The notes: a model not told the origin generated them from the letters alone. A stretch of DNA of 64,000 bases from Variovorax paradoxus (GCF_902712855.1 NZ_LR743508.1:1240001-1304000), one strand, 5' to 3'; positions 16,514 through 24,853 are shown, numbered from the stretch's first letter. Numbers and translations: made by a program.

Positions 16514-18412
16514 ATGAAAAGAAGAAGCTCCGCCGCATGGCTCGCGATCGCGATCGCGATCGCGGCCGCAGGCCTCGTTTCGCTGCAGGCGCCGGCGCAG
16601 GCACAGGACGCCGGGCTCGACCCCGACACCGGCCTGCCGGCCGCGCGTCCCTTCGAATTTCCCGAACTCGGCACGACGGCGCAGTTCTGGAGCCAGCGCC
16701 TGACGGGCTACATCGCCACCGCCGACGGCACGCGTCTTCGCTACAGCGTGCTGCTGCCGAAGGGGCAGGGCCGGTTTCCCGTGGTGATGACCGTCAACGG
16801 CTACGACGCCGGCTCGATCGGCGGCTCGGCGTACCTGAAGAACAAGACCTCGATGGCCGTCGACCTCGACAGGCGCCTGGTGGAGGCCGGCTATGCCGTG
16901 ATGGGCGTCAACACCGCAGGCACCGGCTGCTCCGACGGCCGGCTGGAGTACACGCGGCCGCAGCTCGGCCAGCACGGCGCGGAGGCGGTGGAATTCGCGG
17001 CGGCGCAGGCCTGGTCGAACGGCAACGTCGGGATGGTCAGCGCGTCGTATGGCGGCTCTTCGCAGCTCGCGGCCGCGCAGCTTCAGCCGCCGCACCTTCG
17101 CGCCATCGTGCCCGGCGTGCCGCTGATGGACTACCGCGATGCGTTGATGCCCGGCGGCGTGCCGCAGCCGGGTTTCGTCACGCCGTTCCGCATGGTGTTC
17201 CGCGGCTTCTGGAGCGACCTCGTGGCGCGCACCGCGAAGGAGGAGGGCGACACGCAGTGCCTGAATCAGGTCGAGAAGAACCTCGAGGCCGAGGAGACGA
17301 ACTCGATCATGAACCTGTACGTGTCGCATCCGCTGCGCGACGACTACATGAACAGCTTCGACCTCGCGCGCAATGCCGACCGCATCAAGGTGCCGGTGCT
17401 GTCGTTCGAGTCCTTCCAGGACCAGGCCATCACCTCGCGCGGCGGTCATTACCATGCGCGGCTCGACCCGGCGAAGCTGTGGCAGTTCCAGTCGAACGGC
17501 CGGCACGACACCTACTTCGCCGAGGCCTTCCAGGCGACCGCGATCCGCTTCCTCGACCGCTTCGTGAAGGGCCGCGACAACGGCTTCGAGCGCGACACGC
17601 CGCGCACCACCGTGTGGATGGAGACCACCGGCGCGGGGACGACGCCGCTCGAGATGCGTGCGTCGCCGCAGCCGCGATGGGTGGTGCAGAGAGGATCGAT
17701 TCGGCCTGGCGACCTTGCGGTGAAGGAGTTTCATCTCGGCACCGGCGGCGTGCTTGCCGGGCAACCCGTGCCGGGCGCGGCCGACGGGTTCGACGCACCG
17801 GGTGCTGGCGTGGCGGTGAACGACGTGGCGGGCAACAGCTTCTGGGGCCCGTTGCCCGTCGACTGGAAGACGACCAGCCTGGCTTACACCTCCGCGCCGC
17901 TGGCCGAGGACACCATGATCTACGGCCCCGGCAGCGCCGACCTCTGGCTCGAGGCCAACGGCGGCGACGCCGACATCCAGGTCACCGTGACCGAACTGCG
18001 CCCCGACGGACAGGAAACCTATGTGCAGCGCGGCTGGCTGCGGCTGTCGAACCGCGGCCTCGACACCGCGCGCTCGACCCCGCTGCTGCCGGTGCATCTC
18101 GAGCGGCCCGACCAGGCCCTGCCGCTGCTGCCCGGACGCCCTGTGTTCGCGCGCGTCGAGATCAACAAGGTGGGGCACTACTTCCGCAAGGGTTCGCGCC
18201 TGCGCGTCTGGATCGACACGCCGGCACAGAGCGGCGGCATGCTGTTCGACACCTATTCGATGAAGCAGCGCGTGCACGTGCTGCACAACGCGAAGTACGA
18301 CTCGCTGGTGCGCTTCGGCGTTCTGAAGGACGTGAAGGGGCCGCAGAGCTATCCGGCGTGCGGCACGCTGCTGCTGCAGCCTTGCCGGCCCGATCCGCTG
18401 GCGGCCCGCTGA
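16514..18412 (+). CDS. CocE/NonD family hydrolase, exported
   Basis: A 632-residue X-Pro dipeptidyl-peptidase/cocaine-esterase type hydrolase. The N terminus is a signal peptide (MKRRSSAAWLAIAIAIAAAG) whose core is coded by a GCGATC tandem repeat. The alpha/beta hydrolase part has the oxyanion-side MTVNGYDAGSIGG, the nucleophile region SASYGGSSQLAAA near residue 177 and a late His in FQSNGRHDTYF; a C-terminal jelly-roll domain (residues ~420-610) follows, as in CocE. Substrate probably an ester or amide in the periplasm; unknown. It follows ridA by 152 bp and may share its regulation. Confidence 0.88.
   Translation: MKRRSSAAWLAIAIAIAAAGLVSLQAPAQAQDAGLDPDTGLPAARPFEFPELGTTAQFWSQRLTGYIATADGTRLRYSVLLPKGQGRFPVVMTVNGYDAGSIGGSAYLKNKTSMAVDLDRRLVEAGYAVMGVNTAGTGCSDGRLEYTRPQLGQHGAEAVEFAAAQAWSNGNVGMVSASYGGSSQLAAAQLQPPHLRAIVPGVPLMDYRDALMPGGVPQPGFVTPFRMVFRGFWSDLVARTAKEEGDTQCLNQVEKNLEAEETNSIMNLYVSHPLRDDYMNSFDLARNADRIKVPVLSFESFQDQAITSRGGHYHARLDPAKLWQFQSNGRHDTYFAEAFQATAIRFLDRFVKGRDNGFERDTPRTTVWMETTGAGTTPLEMRASPQPRWVVQRGSIRPGDLAVKEFHLGTGGVLAGQPVPGAADGFDAPGAGVAVNDVAGNSFWGPLPVDWKTTSLAYTSAPLAEDTMIYGPGSADLWLEANGGDADIQVTVTELRPDGQETYVQRGWLRLSNRGLDTARSTPLLPVHLERPDQALPLLPGRPVFARVEINKVGHYFRKGSRLRVWIDTPAQSGGMLFDTYSMKQRVHVLHNAKYDSLVRFGVLKDVKGPQSYPACGTLLLQPCRPDPLAAR
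16544..16563 (+). repeat. GCGATC hexamer tandem repeat
   Basis: Three full GCGATC units plus a partial fourth run through the signal-peptide core of the CocE-like hydrolase and encode the alternating Ala-Ile residues. Unit number can change by slippage without a frameshift because the unit is six bases. Confidence 0.8.
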
Positions 18413-18443
18413 CGTTCGCTGCCTGCCGGCCGGGCGGGGCCGG

Positions 18444-19334
18444 CTACCGGCGTTCCTTCTCCACCAGGAAGTCGATCAGGCTGCGCACGGCCTGCGTCTG
18501 GAAGCGGCTCGGCACGTAGAGCAGGAACATCTGCGTGGAGAGGAAGTCGAGCTCGCCCTTCTTCAGCGGGAAGGCCTGCAACTCGCCCTGCTCGAGCGAC
18601 GTCCGGACCATGTAGTCGGGCACCAGGCCCACGCCGAGGCCCTGCGCGATCGCGTCGCGCAGGAAGTGGAAGTTGGTGGAGATCAGGCGCGGCCTGATCC
18701 GCATGTAGCGGTGCCCACCCTCGTGCGTGCCGGCGGTGCTCAGCCGTTCGCTGGTCTGCGGCGAGGTGATGAGCGGCAACTGCTTCAGGTCGTCCAGGCT
18801 CGAAGGGCGGCCGTTCTGCGCAATGAACGCCGCCGCCGCGCACGCCACGTAGCGCACCTTGCCCAGGTCGCGCGCCGCGAGGTGCGCGGGCGCCTCGCCC
18901 ATGACGCGGACGGCGAAGTCGACCGAGCCCTTCACCAGTTCCTCGATGTCGTTGTCGAAGATCACGTGCAGCGTGATCTCGGGATGCAGCTGCATGAACT
19001 CGGCCAGCCAGCCCGACATGCGCAGCTGGCCGTAGCCGCTCGGCACGCTCAGGCGGACCATGCCGCGCAGGCTCTTGCCGAGGCTGCTGACCGCCTCGGC
19101 CGCCGCCTTCACCTCGTGGCGCACCGCCAGCCCGTGCTCGTAGAGCTTCCTGCCGATGTCCGTGGGCTCGAGCTGCCGCGTGGTGCGCCTCAGCAGTTGC
19201 GCGCCCAGTTCGCGCTCGAAGCGGTTGATGCGCTGGCTCACGTTGGCGCGGCTCATGCCCAGCTTGGCGGCGGCCTTGCTCAGGTTGCCGGCTTCGATGA
19301 TGTCGACCAGAAGGCCGAGGGCTTGGACATCCAT
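18444..19334 (-). CDS. LysR-type transcriptional regulator
   Basis: A 296-residue LysR regulator: HTH LSKAAAKLGMSRANVSQRI (residues ~18-36), linker and substrate-binding domain with LVPDYMVRTSLEQGELQ near residue 240. ATG at 19334 is chosen; an in-frame TTG six bases upstream is possible. It is divergent from the CoA-transferase/Bug operon and should be its regulator, probably responding to an organic acid or its CoA ester. Confidence 0.93.
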   Translation of the reverse strand: MDVQALGLLVDIIEAGNLSKAAAKLGMSRANVSQRINRFERELGAQLLRRTTRQLEPTDIGRKLYEHGLAVRHEVKAAAEAVSSLGKSLRGMVRLSVPSGYGQLRMSGWLAEFMQLHPEITLHVIFDNDIEELVKGSVDFAVRVMGEAPAHLAARDLGKVRYVACAAAAFIAQNGRPSSLDDLKQLPLITSPQTSERLSTAGTHEGGHRYMRIRPRLISTNFHFLRDAIAQGLGVGLVPDYMVRTSLEQGELQAFPLKKGELDFLSTQMFLLYVPSRFQTQAVRSLIDFLVEKERR

Positions 19335-19405
19335 TGTCAATTCTTGATTTACACAATGGCTGCAGATTCTGCACGATTGTCAATTGCAGTGAACACGCGA
19401 ATAAT
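19333..19405 (+). promoter_or_regulatory. Divergent control region: duplicated ATTGTCAATT and sigma-70-like promoter
   Basis: ATTGTCAATT occurs at 19333-19342 (overlapping the LysR start) and again at 19376-19385, 43 bp apart, about four helical turns, so both lie on one face of the helix. The second copy overlaps a good sigma-70 promoter for the CoA-transferase: TTGTCA at 19377-19382, 17 bp, AATAAT at 19400-19405. The repeat is a candidate binding site for the adjacent LysR protein. Confidence 0.5.
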
Positions 19406-19505
19406 CCGGGGCCTGTAAGCCGTTCGAATGCATCCCGAAGACCGGATGCGCGTGTCCTTTTCCGCAGCGCCCCGGCGCCTTTCCCTTCGCCCCGACCTCC
19501 CCGCC

Positions 19506-20714
19506 ATGTCCTTTTCTTCCCCGGTGCAGCCCCTGGCTGGCTTGCGTGTCCTCGACCTCTCGCGTGTGCTGGCCGGGCCGATGTGCGCCATGGCGCTGGC
19601 CGACCTGGGCGCGGACGTGATCAAGGTCGAGCACCCGAGCCGCGGCGACGACACGCGCGACTGGGGCGTGCGCGTGGGCACGCGCAACACCTCCTACTTC
19701 AACAGCGCCAACCGCAACAAGCGCTCGGTCACCATCGACCTGCAGTCGAGCGAGGGCGTGAGGATCGCGACGGAACTCGCCATGCAGTCCGACGTGGTGA
19801 TCGAGAACTTCAAGGTCGGCGGCGCGGACAAGCTCGGCCTGGGCTATGCCCAGCTCAGCGCCTTGAATCCGCGCCTGGTGTACTGCTCCATCTCCGGCTA
19901 TTCACGCATGACCGCGGAAGCCGAGCGCCCCGGCTACGACCTGTTGGTGCAGGGCGAGGCCGGCATCATGGCGATGAACGGCGAGGCCGGGCAGGGCCCG
20001 CTGAAGTTCGGCGTGGCGGCGGTCGACATGTTCACCGGCATGTACGCCGGCCAGGCGATCCTGGCGGCGCTGTACGAGCGCCACGCCACCGGGCGCGGCC
20101 GCCACGTGCAGATGGCGCTGTACGACAGCGGCCTGATGATCACGTCCTACTACGGCATGGAGGCGCTGCTCAAGGGAAGCGATCCGCCGAAGTTCGGCAA
20201 TGCGCATCCCTCGATCGTTCCCTATGGCGTGTTCGATGCCGCCGACGGTCCGCTGGTCATCACCGTGGGCAACAACGGGCAGTTCGTGCGCTTCTGCGAG
20301 CAGGTGGTGGGCCGGCCCGAGTGGGCGGCCGACGAACGCTTTGCCACCAACACCGCCCGCTCGGCGAACCGCGAGGTGCTGCTGCCGCTGGTGCGCGAGG
20401 CGCTGCGCGCTTTCAGCCGGCGCGAACTGCTCGCCAAGCTGGGCGAGGCCCAGATTCCCTGCGGCGAGGTGCTCGGCATGCACGAGGCGCTGACCTCCGC
20501 ACGCACCAGCGACGCCAAGCTGCTGCACCGCTTCGAAGACCCCGAGGCCGGCACGCAGGCGGTGCTTGCGCCGCCCTACGTGCTCGACGGCGAACGCGCC
20601 GCAGTGCGCCGGCCGCCGCCGCACCTCGGCCAGCACACCGACGAAGTGCTGCGCGAATTGCTGGGCATGGACGACGGCGCCATTGCCGCCGCACGCGCGC
20701 AGCAGGCCATCTGA
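19506..20714 (+). CDS. CaiB/BaiF family CoA-transferase (class III)
   Basis: The 402-residue enzyme belongs to class III CoA-transferases, which move CoA between carboxylic acids through an aspartyl-CoA intermediate. Visible family parts are LRVLDLSRVLAGPMCAMALADLGADVIKVE at the start, NRNKRSVTIDL, the nucleophile segment RPGYDLLVQGEAGIM (catalytic Asp) near residue 143 and GRGRHVQMALYDS. ATG at 19506 is taken because the fold begins there; an upstream ATG at 19428 would add 26 low-complexity residues. It is followed at 35 bp by a Bug-type binding protein, a common pair in Comamonadaceae for uptake and activation of an organic acid. Confidence 0.92.
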   Translation: MSFSSPVQPLAGLRVLDLSRVLAGPMCAMALADLGADVIKVEHPSRGDDTRDWGVRVGTRNTSYFNSANRNKRSVTIDLQSSEGVRIATELAMQSDVVIENFKVGGADKLGLGYAQLSALNPRLVYCSISGYSRMTAEAERPGYDLLVQGEAGIMAMNGEAGQGPLKFGVAAVDMFTGMYAGQAILAALYERHATGRGRHVQMALYDSGLMITSYYGMEALLKGSDPPKFGNAHPSIVPYGVFDAADGPLVITVGNNGQFVRFCEQVVGRPEWAADERFATNTARSANREVLLPLVREALRAFSRRELLAKLGEAQIPCGEVLGMHEALTSARTSDAKLLHRFEDPEAGTQAVLAPPYVLDGERAAVRRPPPHLGQHTDEVLRELLGMDDGAIAAARAQQAI

Positions 20715-20749
20715 ATCAACCCCCGAATCCAACCCTCATCGAGACAGAC

Positions 20750-21751
20750 ATGAACCAAGCTCAACTTTCCCGCCGTCACCTGCTGGCCACGGGCGCCGCA
20801 GGCGCGCTCTCGGCCATCGGCCTGCCTTCGTTCGCCGCCGATGCCGCATGGCCCGCGAAGATCGTCAAGATGGTCGTGGCCTTCCCGGCCGGCGGCCCGA
20901 CCGACACCGCCGCGCGCATCGTCTCGCAGAAGCTGGGCGAGCGCCTGGGCGTGTCGATCGTGGTCGACAACCGTCCGGGCGCTTCCGGCTCCATCGGCAC
21001 CGCCACCTTCATCAAGCTGCCGGCCGACGGCAACACGCTGTCGATGTTCGGCATGCCCGCGCTGCTCGCGCCGCTGCTGTATGGCAACAACGCCTACGAC
21101 GTCGAGAAGGACTTCATGTGCGTGGCCACGGTGTACGACCTGCCGATGGCCATCGTCGTCAATCCGGCGGTGATGCCGGGTGTGGACTCCGTGCAGACGC
21201 TCATCGCCCAGGCCAAGGCCGCGAAGACGCCGCTGAACTACACCAGCTCCGGCGCCGGCAGCTTCGGCCACCTTGCCATGGAACAGCTGAAGGACCTCGG
21301 CAACTTCGACATGCAGCACGTGCCCTACCGCGGCAGCGCGCCGGCCGTGACCGACCTGCTGGGCGGCCAGCTCGGCATCATGTTCGCGGACGTGGTCGCT
21401 GCACTGCCGCACATCAAGGCCGGCAAGCTGAAGGCGATCGCCGTCAGCTCGCCGCGCGCCAACGTGCTGCTGCCCGGCGTGAAGACCGTCTCGGCCCAGG
21501 GCTTCCCCAACTTCGACTTCGACTCGTGGGGCGGCCTCATCGCCCCGCTGGGAACGCCTGCGGCCGTGGTGACGCGCATCAACAAGGAACTGGCCGACAT
21601 CCTGGCCAAGGACAAGGAAGTGCAGGACAAGCTGGTGCACGCGGGCGCCATTGCCGCCTACCAGCCGGCGGACGCCATGCGCAAGCGCCTCGCGGCCGAC
21701 CGCGCGCGCTGGACGAAGATCGCCAAGGACAAGAACATCAGCGCGATCTGA
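20750..21751 (+). CDS. Bug/TctC family tripartite tricarboxylate transporter substrate-binding protein
   Basis: A 333-residue periplasmic binding protein with a Tat-like signal (SRRHLLATGAAGALSAIG, mature from about residue 30). The Bug signatures are present: KMVVAFPAGGPTDTAARIV, VVDNRPGASGSIG, PYRGSAPAVTDLLGGQL and SPRANVLLPGVKTV. These bind carboxylates. No TctA/TctB membrane genes are adjacent, as is usual for the expanded Bug family. It forms an operon with the CoA-transferase. Its natural terminator has been pushed 1.35 kb away by the IS insertion. Confidence 0.93.
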   Translation: MNQAQLSRRHLLATGAAGALSAIGLPSFAADAAWPAKIVKMVVAFPAGGPTDTAARIVSQKLGERLGVSIVVDNRPGASGSIGTATFIKLPADGNTLSMFGMPALLAPLLYGNNAYDVEKDFMCVATVYDLPMAIVVNPAVMPGVDSVQTLIAQAKAAKTPLNYTSSGAGSFGHLAMEQLKDLGNFDMQHVPYRGSAPAVTDLLGGQLGIMFADVVAALPHIKAGKLKAIAVSSPRANVLLPGVKTVSAQGFPNFDFDSWGGLIAPLGTPAAVVTRINKELADILAKDKEVQDKLVHAGAIAAYQPADAMRKRLAADRARWTKIAKDKNISAI

Positions 21752-21763
21752 GTGCGCGAATGC

Positions 21764-21790
21764 TGACCCGTCCTGCCATAGGTTGACACC
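21764..21790 (+). repeat. IS terminal inverted repeat (transposase 3' end)
   Basis: 27 bp starting TGACCCGTCCTGCCATAGG. Differs from the other end at three positions in the middle. The TAG stop of the transposase overlaps its last base. Confidence 0.93.
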
Positions 21791-22647
21791 TATGAAGGAC
21801 ACACAGCCGGCTTGATCCAGCCGGCAACGGACGCCCGATGAACCTCATCGGGCGTTTTCAATTTTAGGGACAGGTGCGGTCTCTCTTGGTTGTAGATCTG
21901 CACGGCCTGCTGGACCATCCGGCTGGCCTGGGTCAGATCGGCAGGCCGGTGCAGCAGGAACTCCATCTTCAAGATCCCGTTGACGCGCTCGGCCAGCGCG
22001 TTCTGATAGCAGTCGTAGCCGTCCGTCATCGAGCAGGCGATGCCGTGGCGGCGGTGGATTTCCTGATAGTCGTTCGAGCAGTACTGGATGCCCCTGTCCG
22101 AGTGATGCACCAGCATTTGCCCAGTCTTGCGGCCCTTGAGCGCCACCTTCAGCGCCCGGCTGACCTGCTCGGTGTGCAGGCTGTCGTGCACGTGATGGCC
22201 CACGATCTTGCGCGACCACGCATCCGTCACCAGGCTGAGATAGACGAATCCTTGATCGGTCGGCAGGTAGGTGATGTCAGCCACCCAGACCTGCTCGCTG
22301 CCGGTGGGGCGCACCTGATCCGGCCCCTGCTTGAGCAGGTTGGGATGACGGCGCAACCGGTGATGGCTGTCGGTGGTCTTGTGATACGCCCGCCTGGGCT
22401 GAACCAGCATGTGGGCCTCGCGCAGCACGTCCAGCAACGCATCGCGCCCCAGGCTCGCGTTGGCCTGGTGCAGCGGCTGCTTGAGAAGATGGTGCAGCTT
22501 GCGCGCGCCCAGCCGCGGCTGGCGCAGGCGCACGGAACGCACAAGCTCGATCACTGTGTCAGAACGGGCACGGCATTGCTGCTGGTGCTGCAGTTGTTGG
22601 TAGTAAGCCTGGCGGCTGACGCCCCAATGGCGGCAAGCCCTCAACAC
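21790..22647 (-). CDS. IS3-family transposase OrfB (DDE integrase domain)
   Basis: 285 residues counted from GTG at 22647. HTH_21-type start (WGVSRQAYYQ), then the rve integrase core with the three acidic residues in VADITYLPT, HHSDRGIQYCSN and NALAERVNGILKMEF (DDE). It has no good ribosome site; the same frame is open upstream past the slippery A6G, so the active product is more likely an OrfAB fusion made by -1 frameshifting. No frameshift or stop interrupts it, so the transposase looks functional. Confidence 0.93.
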   Translation of the reverse strand: MLRACRHWGVSRQAYYQQLQHQQQCRARSDTVIELVRSVRLRQPRLGARKLHHLLKQPLHQANASLGRDALLDVLREAHMLVQPRRAYHKTTDSHHRLRRHPNLLKQGPDQVRPTGSEQVWVADITYLPTDQGFVYLSLVTDAWSRKIVGHHVHDSLHTEQVSRALKVALKGRKTGQMLVHHSDRGIQYCSNDYQEIHRRHGIACSMTDGYDCYQNALAERVNGILKMEFLLHRPADLTQASRMVQQAVQIYNQERPHLSLKLKTPDEVHRASVAGWIKPAVCPS

Positions 22648-22649
22648 GC

Positions 22650-23060
22650 TCAGCCCCGGGACGAGCTTTTGCGAGAGGACTTGCCCGAAGGCTTTTTTAC
22701 GACACGCACCCCATAGTCCTTCTTCAGGACATCGAGCACGGCCTCGAACAACTGAGCCTTCTCATTGGCCTCGCGAAGCTGGACTTCGAGAGCCTTGATC
22801 CTCTGCTCAGGAGTCAGCGGCGCAGCGGATGGCGATGCGGAATTCTTGATCGGTACTGGCATGGGAAGCCGACATGATGCCGAACCCCAGCTCTGGCGGC
22901 CATGCTTGCGCAGCCACACCAACACCGTCGAGCGACCCTGGATGCCGTAGCGCTCCTGGGCCTGCTTGTACGTGAGCTCGCCTTTTTCTACCTGATCGAC
23001 CACCGACAGCTTAAAAGCCAGCGTGTAGTCGCTCTGCGTGCGTTTGATGCCTGATTCCAT
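22650..23060 (-). CDS. IS3-family transposase OrfA
   Basis: 136 residues from ATG 23060 with AAAAGG upstream. An N-terminal helix-turn-helix (LAFKLSVVDQVEKGELTYKQ, then YGIQGRSTVLVWLRKHG) binds the IS ends; the C-terminal half (EQRIKALEVQLREANEKAQL, FEAVLDVLKKDYG) is a leucine-rich coiled coil for multimerisation. It ends two bases before the OrfB GTG. Confidence 0.92.
   Translation of the reverse strand: MESGIKRTQSDYTLAFKLSVVDQVEKGELTYKQAQERYGIQGRSTVLVWLRKHGRQSWGSASCRLPMPVPIKNSASPSAAPLTPEQRIKALEVQLREANEKAQLFEAVLDVLKKDYGVRVVKKPSGKSSRKSSSRG
22692..22699 (-). other. Programmed -1 frameshift slippery site
   Basis: On the coding strand the sequence reads T-AAAAAA-G near the end of orfA, with A-AAA-AAG in the correct phase for tandem tRNA-Lys slippage. 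After a -1 shift the frame continues KAFGQVLSQKLVPGLSV directly into OrfB without a stop, which is how IS3 elements make the OrfAB transposase. Confidence 0.85.
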
Positions 23061-23085
23061 TGACTTGCCTTTTCTGAGAGGAAAA

Positions 23086-23112
23086 GGTGTCAACCCAGGT
23101 CAGGACGGGTCA
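23086..23112 (-). repeat. IS terminal inverted repeat (transposase 5' end)
   Basis: 27 bp; on the element strand it begins TGACCCGTCCTGACC and ends GGGTTGACACC. The TGC target duplication follows at 23113-23115. Confidence 0.93.
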
Positions 23113-23120
23113 TGCCCATG

Positions 23121-23149
23121 AAAAAAGCCCGCTCGAAGCGGGCTTTTTT
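23121..23149. terminator. Rho-independent terminator, bidirectional
   Basis: A perfect 13-bp stem (AAAAAAGCCCGCT pairing with AGCGGGCTTTTTT) with loop CGA. It has U-runs in both directions. Removing the IS and one TGC copy puts the stem 17 bp after the Bug-gene stop codon, so this was that gene's terminator before the insertion. Beyond it, 23150-23551 is an AT-richer 5' region of the MurA-like gene with GAAGTT-N5-AACTTC at 23422-23438 and no recognisable gene. Confidence 0.93.
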
Positions 23150-23551
23150 CATTGAATGTGGTCGTGAACTCTTACGCGGTCCACGCTACGGCAAATTCTT
23201 TTGCATGAAGTCATTTTTGTTTTTCTCGTCGTAGTGACTTCGACGCGCTGGCGTGAGATTCAGCTTGCCTGGTCAGGCAACGCCCGATGTGGCGGACGCG
23301 AGCCGGATTGTAGCAGCAGTGCATCTGCGCCCCGCGGCGGCGGCGGCCGGCTGACGGCACAACAGGCGGGTTGCGTGCAAAAGTAAGGCGAAAGAATTGT
23401 TAATTCGACGGCCTTCGATTTGAAGTTCTTACAACTTCAGGGCCGTTCATGCTGCTTTCAGACGTTAAAGTTCTTCGCCTCCGGTTTTGAATTGTCTTCA
23501 AGACTTTTCCCTTCTCCCAGCGCCTCACCGCCTCCCCGCTCCCGCCCCTTC

Positions 23552-24853
23552 ATGTCCAACCTCATCGTGCATGGCGGTACGCCGCTTCGTGGCCGCATCA
23601 CCCCTTCCGCCAACAAGAACGCCGTGCTGCCGGTGCTCTGCGCCACGCTGCTGACCTGGGAGCCGCTGCGCCTGCTCGGCGTGCCCGACATCACCGATGT
23701 GCGCAAGATCCTGGACATCTTCCGTACCCTGGGCAGCGAGGTGCACATGGACCACGGCACCGGCACGCTCGAACTGCACCACCGCGAGACCAGCTTCGAC
23801 GCGGCGCGGCACCGCCTGCCGGAGGAGATGCGCTCGTCGATCATGCTGGTGCCGCCGCTGCTGGCGCGCTTCGGCGTGGCGCGGCTGGAGGACAACGTCA
23901 AGGGCTGCACGCTCGGCGTGCGCGAGATCGACCCGCACGTGGAGGTGTTCCAGCGCTTCGGCGGCGAGGTCGAGCGCACCGAGGGTTCGCTGCTGGTGCG
24001 CAGCGCGGGCCGGCTCACGCCCACCGACCACTGGCTCGACTACGCATCGGTCACCACCACCGAGAACTTCGTGCTGTGCGCCGCCGCGGCGGGCGGCACC
24101 TCGACGCTGACCAATGCGGCATCGGAGCCGCACGTGCAGGAGTTCTGCCGCTTCATGGCGATGATCGGCGTGCGCATCGAGGGCATGGGCACCTCGCGGC
24201 TGACGGTGCATGGCAACGGTGCGCTCAAGGGCGGCGAGTTCCGCTTCGACGAGGACTTCCACGAGATCACCACCTTCCTGGCGCTCGGCGCCATCACCGG
24301 CGGCGACGTGATCGTGCGCAACAGCGCACCCGAGAACTTTCCGCTGCTCGACCGCACGTTCGCGAAGTTCGGCGTGAAGATCGTGCACGAAGACGGCTGG
24401 TCGCGCGCCGTCCGCAGCGGCCCGCTGAAGGTGCAGACGCCCTTCACGAGCAACGTGCTCACCAAGGTCGAGGCTGCGCCGTGGCCCTACTTCCCGGTCG
24501 ACCTGCTGCCGATCTTCATTGCGCTGGGCGTGCGTGCCGAGGGCAACGCGATGTTCTGGAACAAGGTGTACGACGGCGCCCTGGGCTGGACCGGCGAACT
24601 GTCGAAGTTCGGCGCGCACGTGTTCTCGTCGGACCCGCACCGGCTCATCACCTTCGGCGGCAATCCGCTGACGCCGGCCGTGGTCGAGAGCCCCTACATC
24701 ATCCGCGTGGCGATCGCGCTGTTCATGGTGGCGGCGAGCATCGAGGGCAAGTCGGAGATCCGCAACGCCGCACCGATCCGCCGCGCCCATCCGCGCTTCG
24801 TCGAGAACCTGCGCAGCCTCGGCGTGCAGGTGGAATGGACGAGCGAGGAGTAA
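23552..24853 (+). CDS. Divergent MurA-like enolpyruvyl transferase
   Basis: MurA moves enolpyruvate from PEP to UDP-GlcNAc, the first committed step of peptidoglycan synthesis. This 433-residue protein has the EPSP-synthase-like fold and keeps the key residues: Lys22-Asn23 in SANKNAVLP, Cys119 in the loop KGCTLGVRE (position of E. coli Cys115), Arg124, the catalytic Asp in YFPVDLLP and an Arg in IIRVAIALF. Around these it departs from standard MurA (NAMFWNKVYDGALGWTGELS where MurA has the ETVFENRFMH segment). No cell-wall genes are adjacent. I read it as a second, divergent MurA-type paralogue; substrate could differ. Confidence 0.85.
   Translation: MSNLIVHGGTPLRGRITPSANKNAVLPVLCATLLTWEPLRLLGVPDITDVRKILDIFRTLGSEVHMDHGTGTLELHHRETSFDAARHRLPEEMRSSIMLVPPLLARFGVARLEDNVKGCTLGVREIDPHVEVFQRFGGEVERTEGSLLVRSAGRLTPTDHWLDYASVTTTENFVLCAAAAGGTSTLTNAASEPHVQEFCRFMAMIGVRIEGMGTSRLTVHGNGALKGGEFRFDEDFHEITTFLALGAITGGDVIVRNSAPENFPLLDRTFAKFGVKIVHEDGWSRAVRSGPLKVQTPFTSNVLTKVEAAPWPYFPVDLLPIFIALGVRAEGNAMFWNKVYDGALGWTGELSKFGAHVFSSDPHRLITFGGNPLTPAVVESPYIIRVAIALFMVAASIEGKSEIRNAAPIRRAHPRFVENLRSLGVQVEWTSEE

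Larger units (their letters stand above)
21764..23112 (-). mobile_element. Complete IS3-family insertion sequence (1349 bp)
   Basis: The element has 27-bp terminal inverted repeats beginning TGACCCGTCCTG and ending GGTTGACACC (24 of 27 positions agree), two overlapping-function ORFs transcribed leftward, and an A6G slippery site. It is flanked by the direct repeat TGC (21761-21763 and 23113-23115), matching the 3-bp duplication usual for IS3-family elements, so the insertion is intact and probably recent. Lower GC than its surroundings supports foreign origin. Closest named IS not determined. Confidence 0.95.

Noticed and set aside
23150..23551. Possible tRNA or small RNA in the AT-richer stretch before the MurA-like gene
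   Set aside because: I could not fold a tRNA cloverleaf or recognise an RNA family; only a short GAAGTT dyad is visible.
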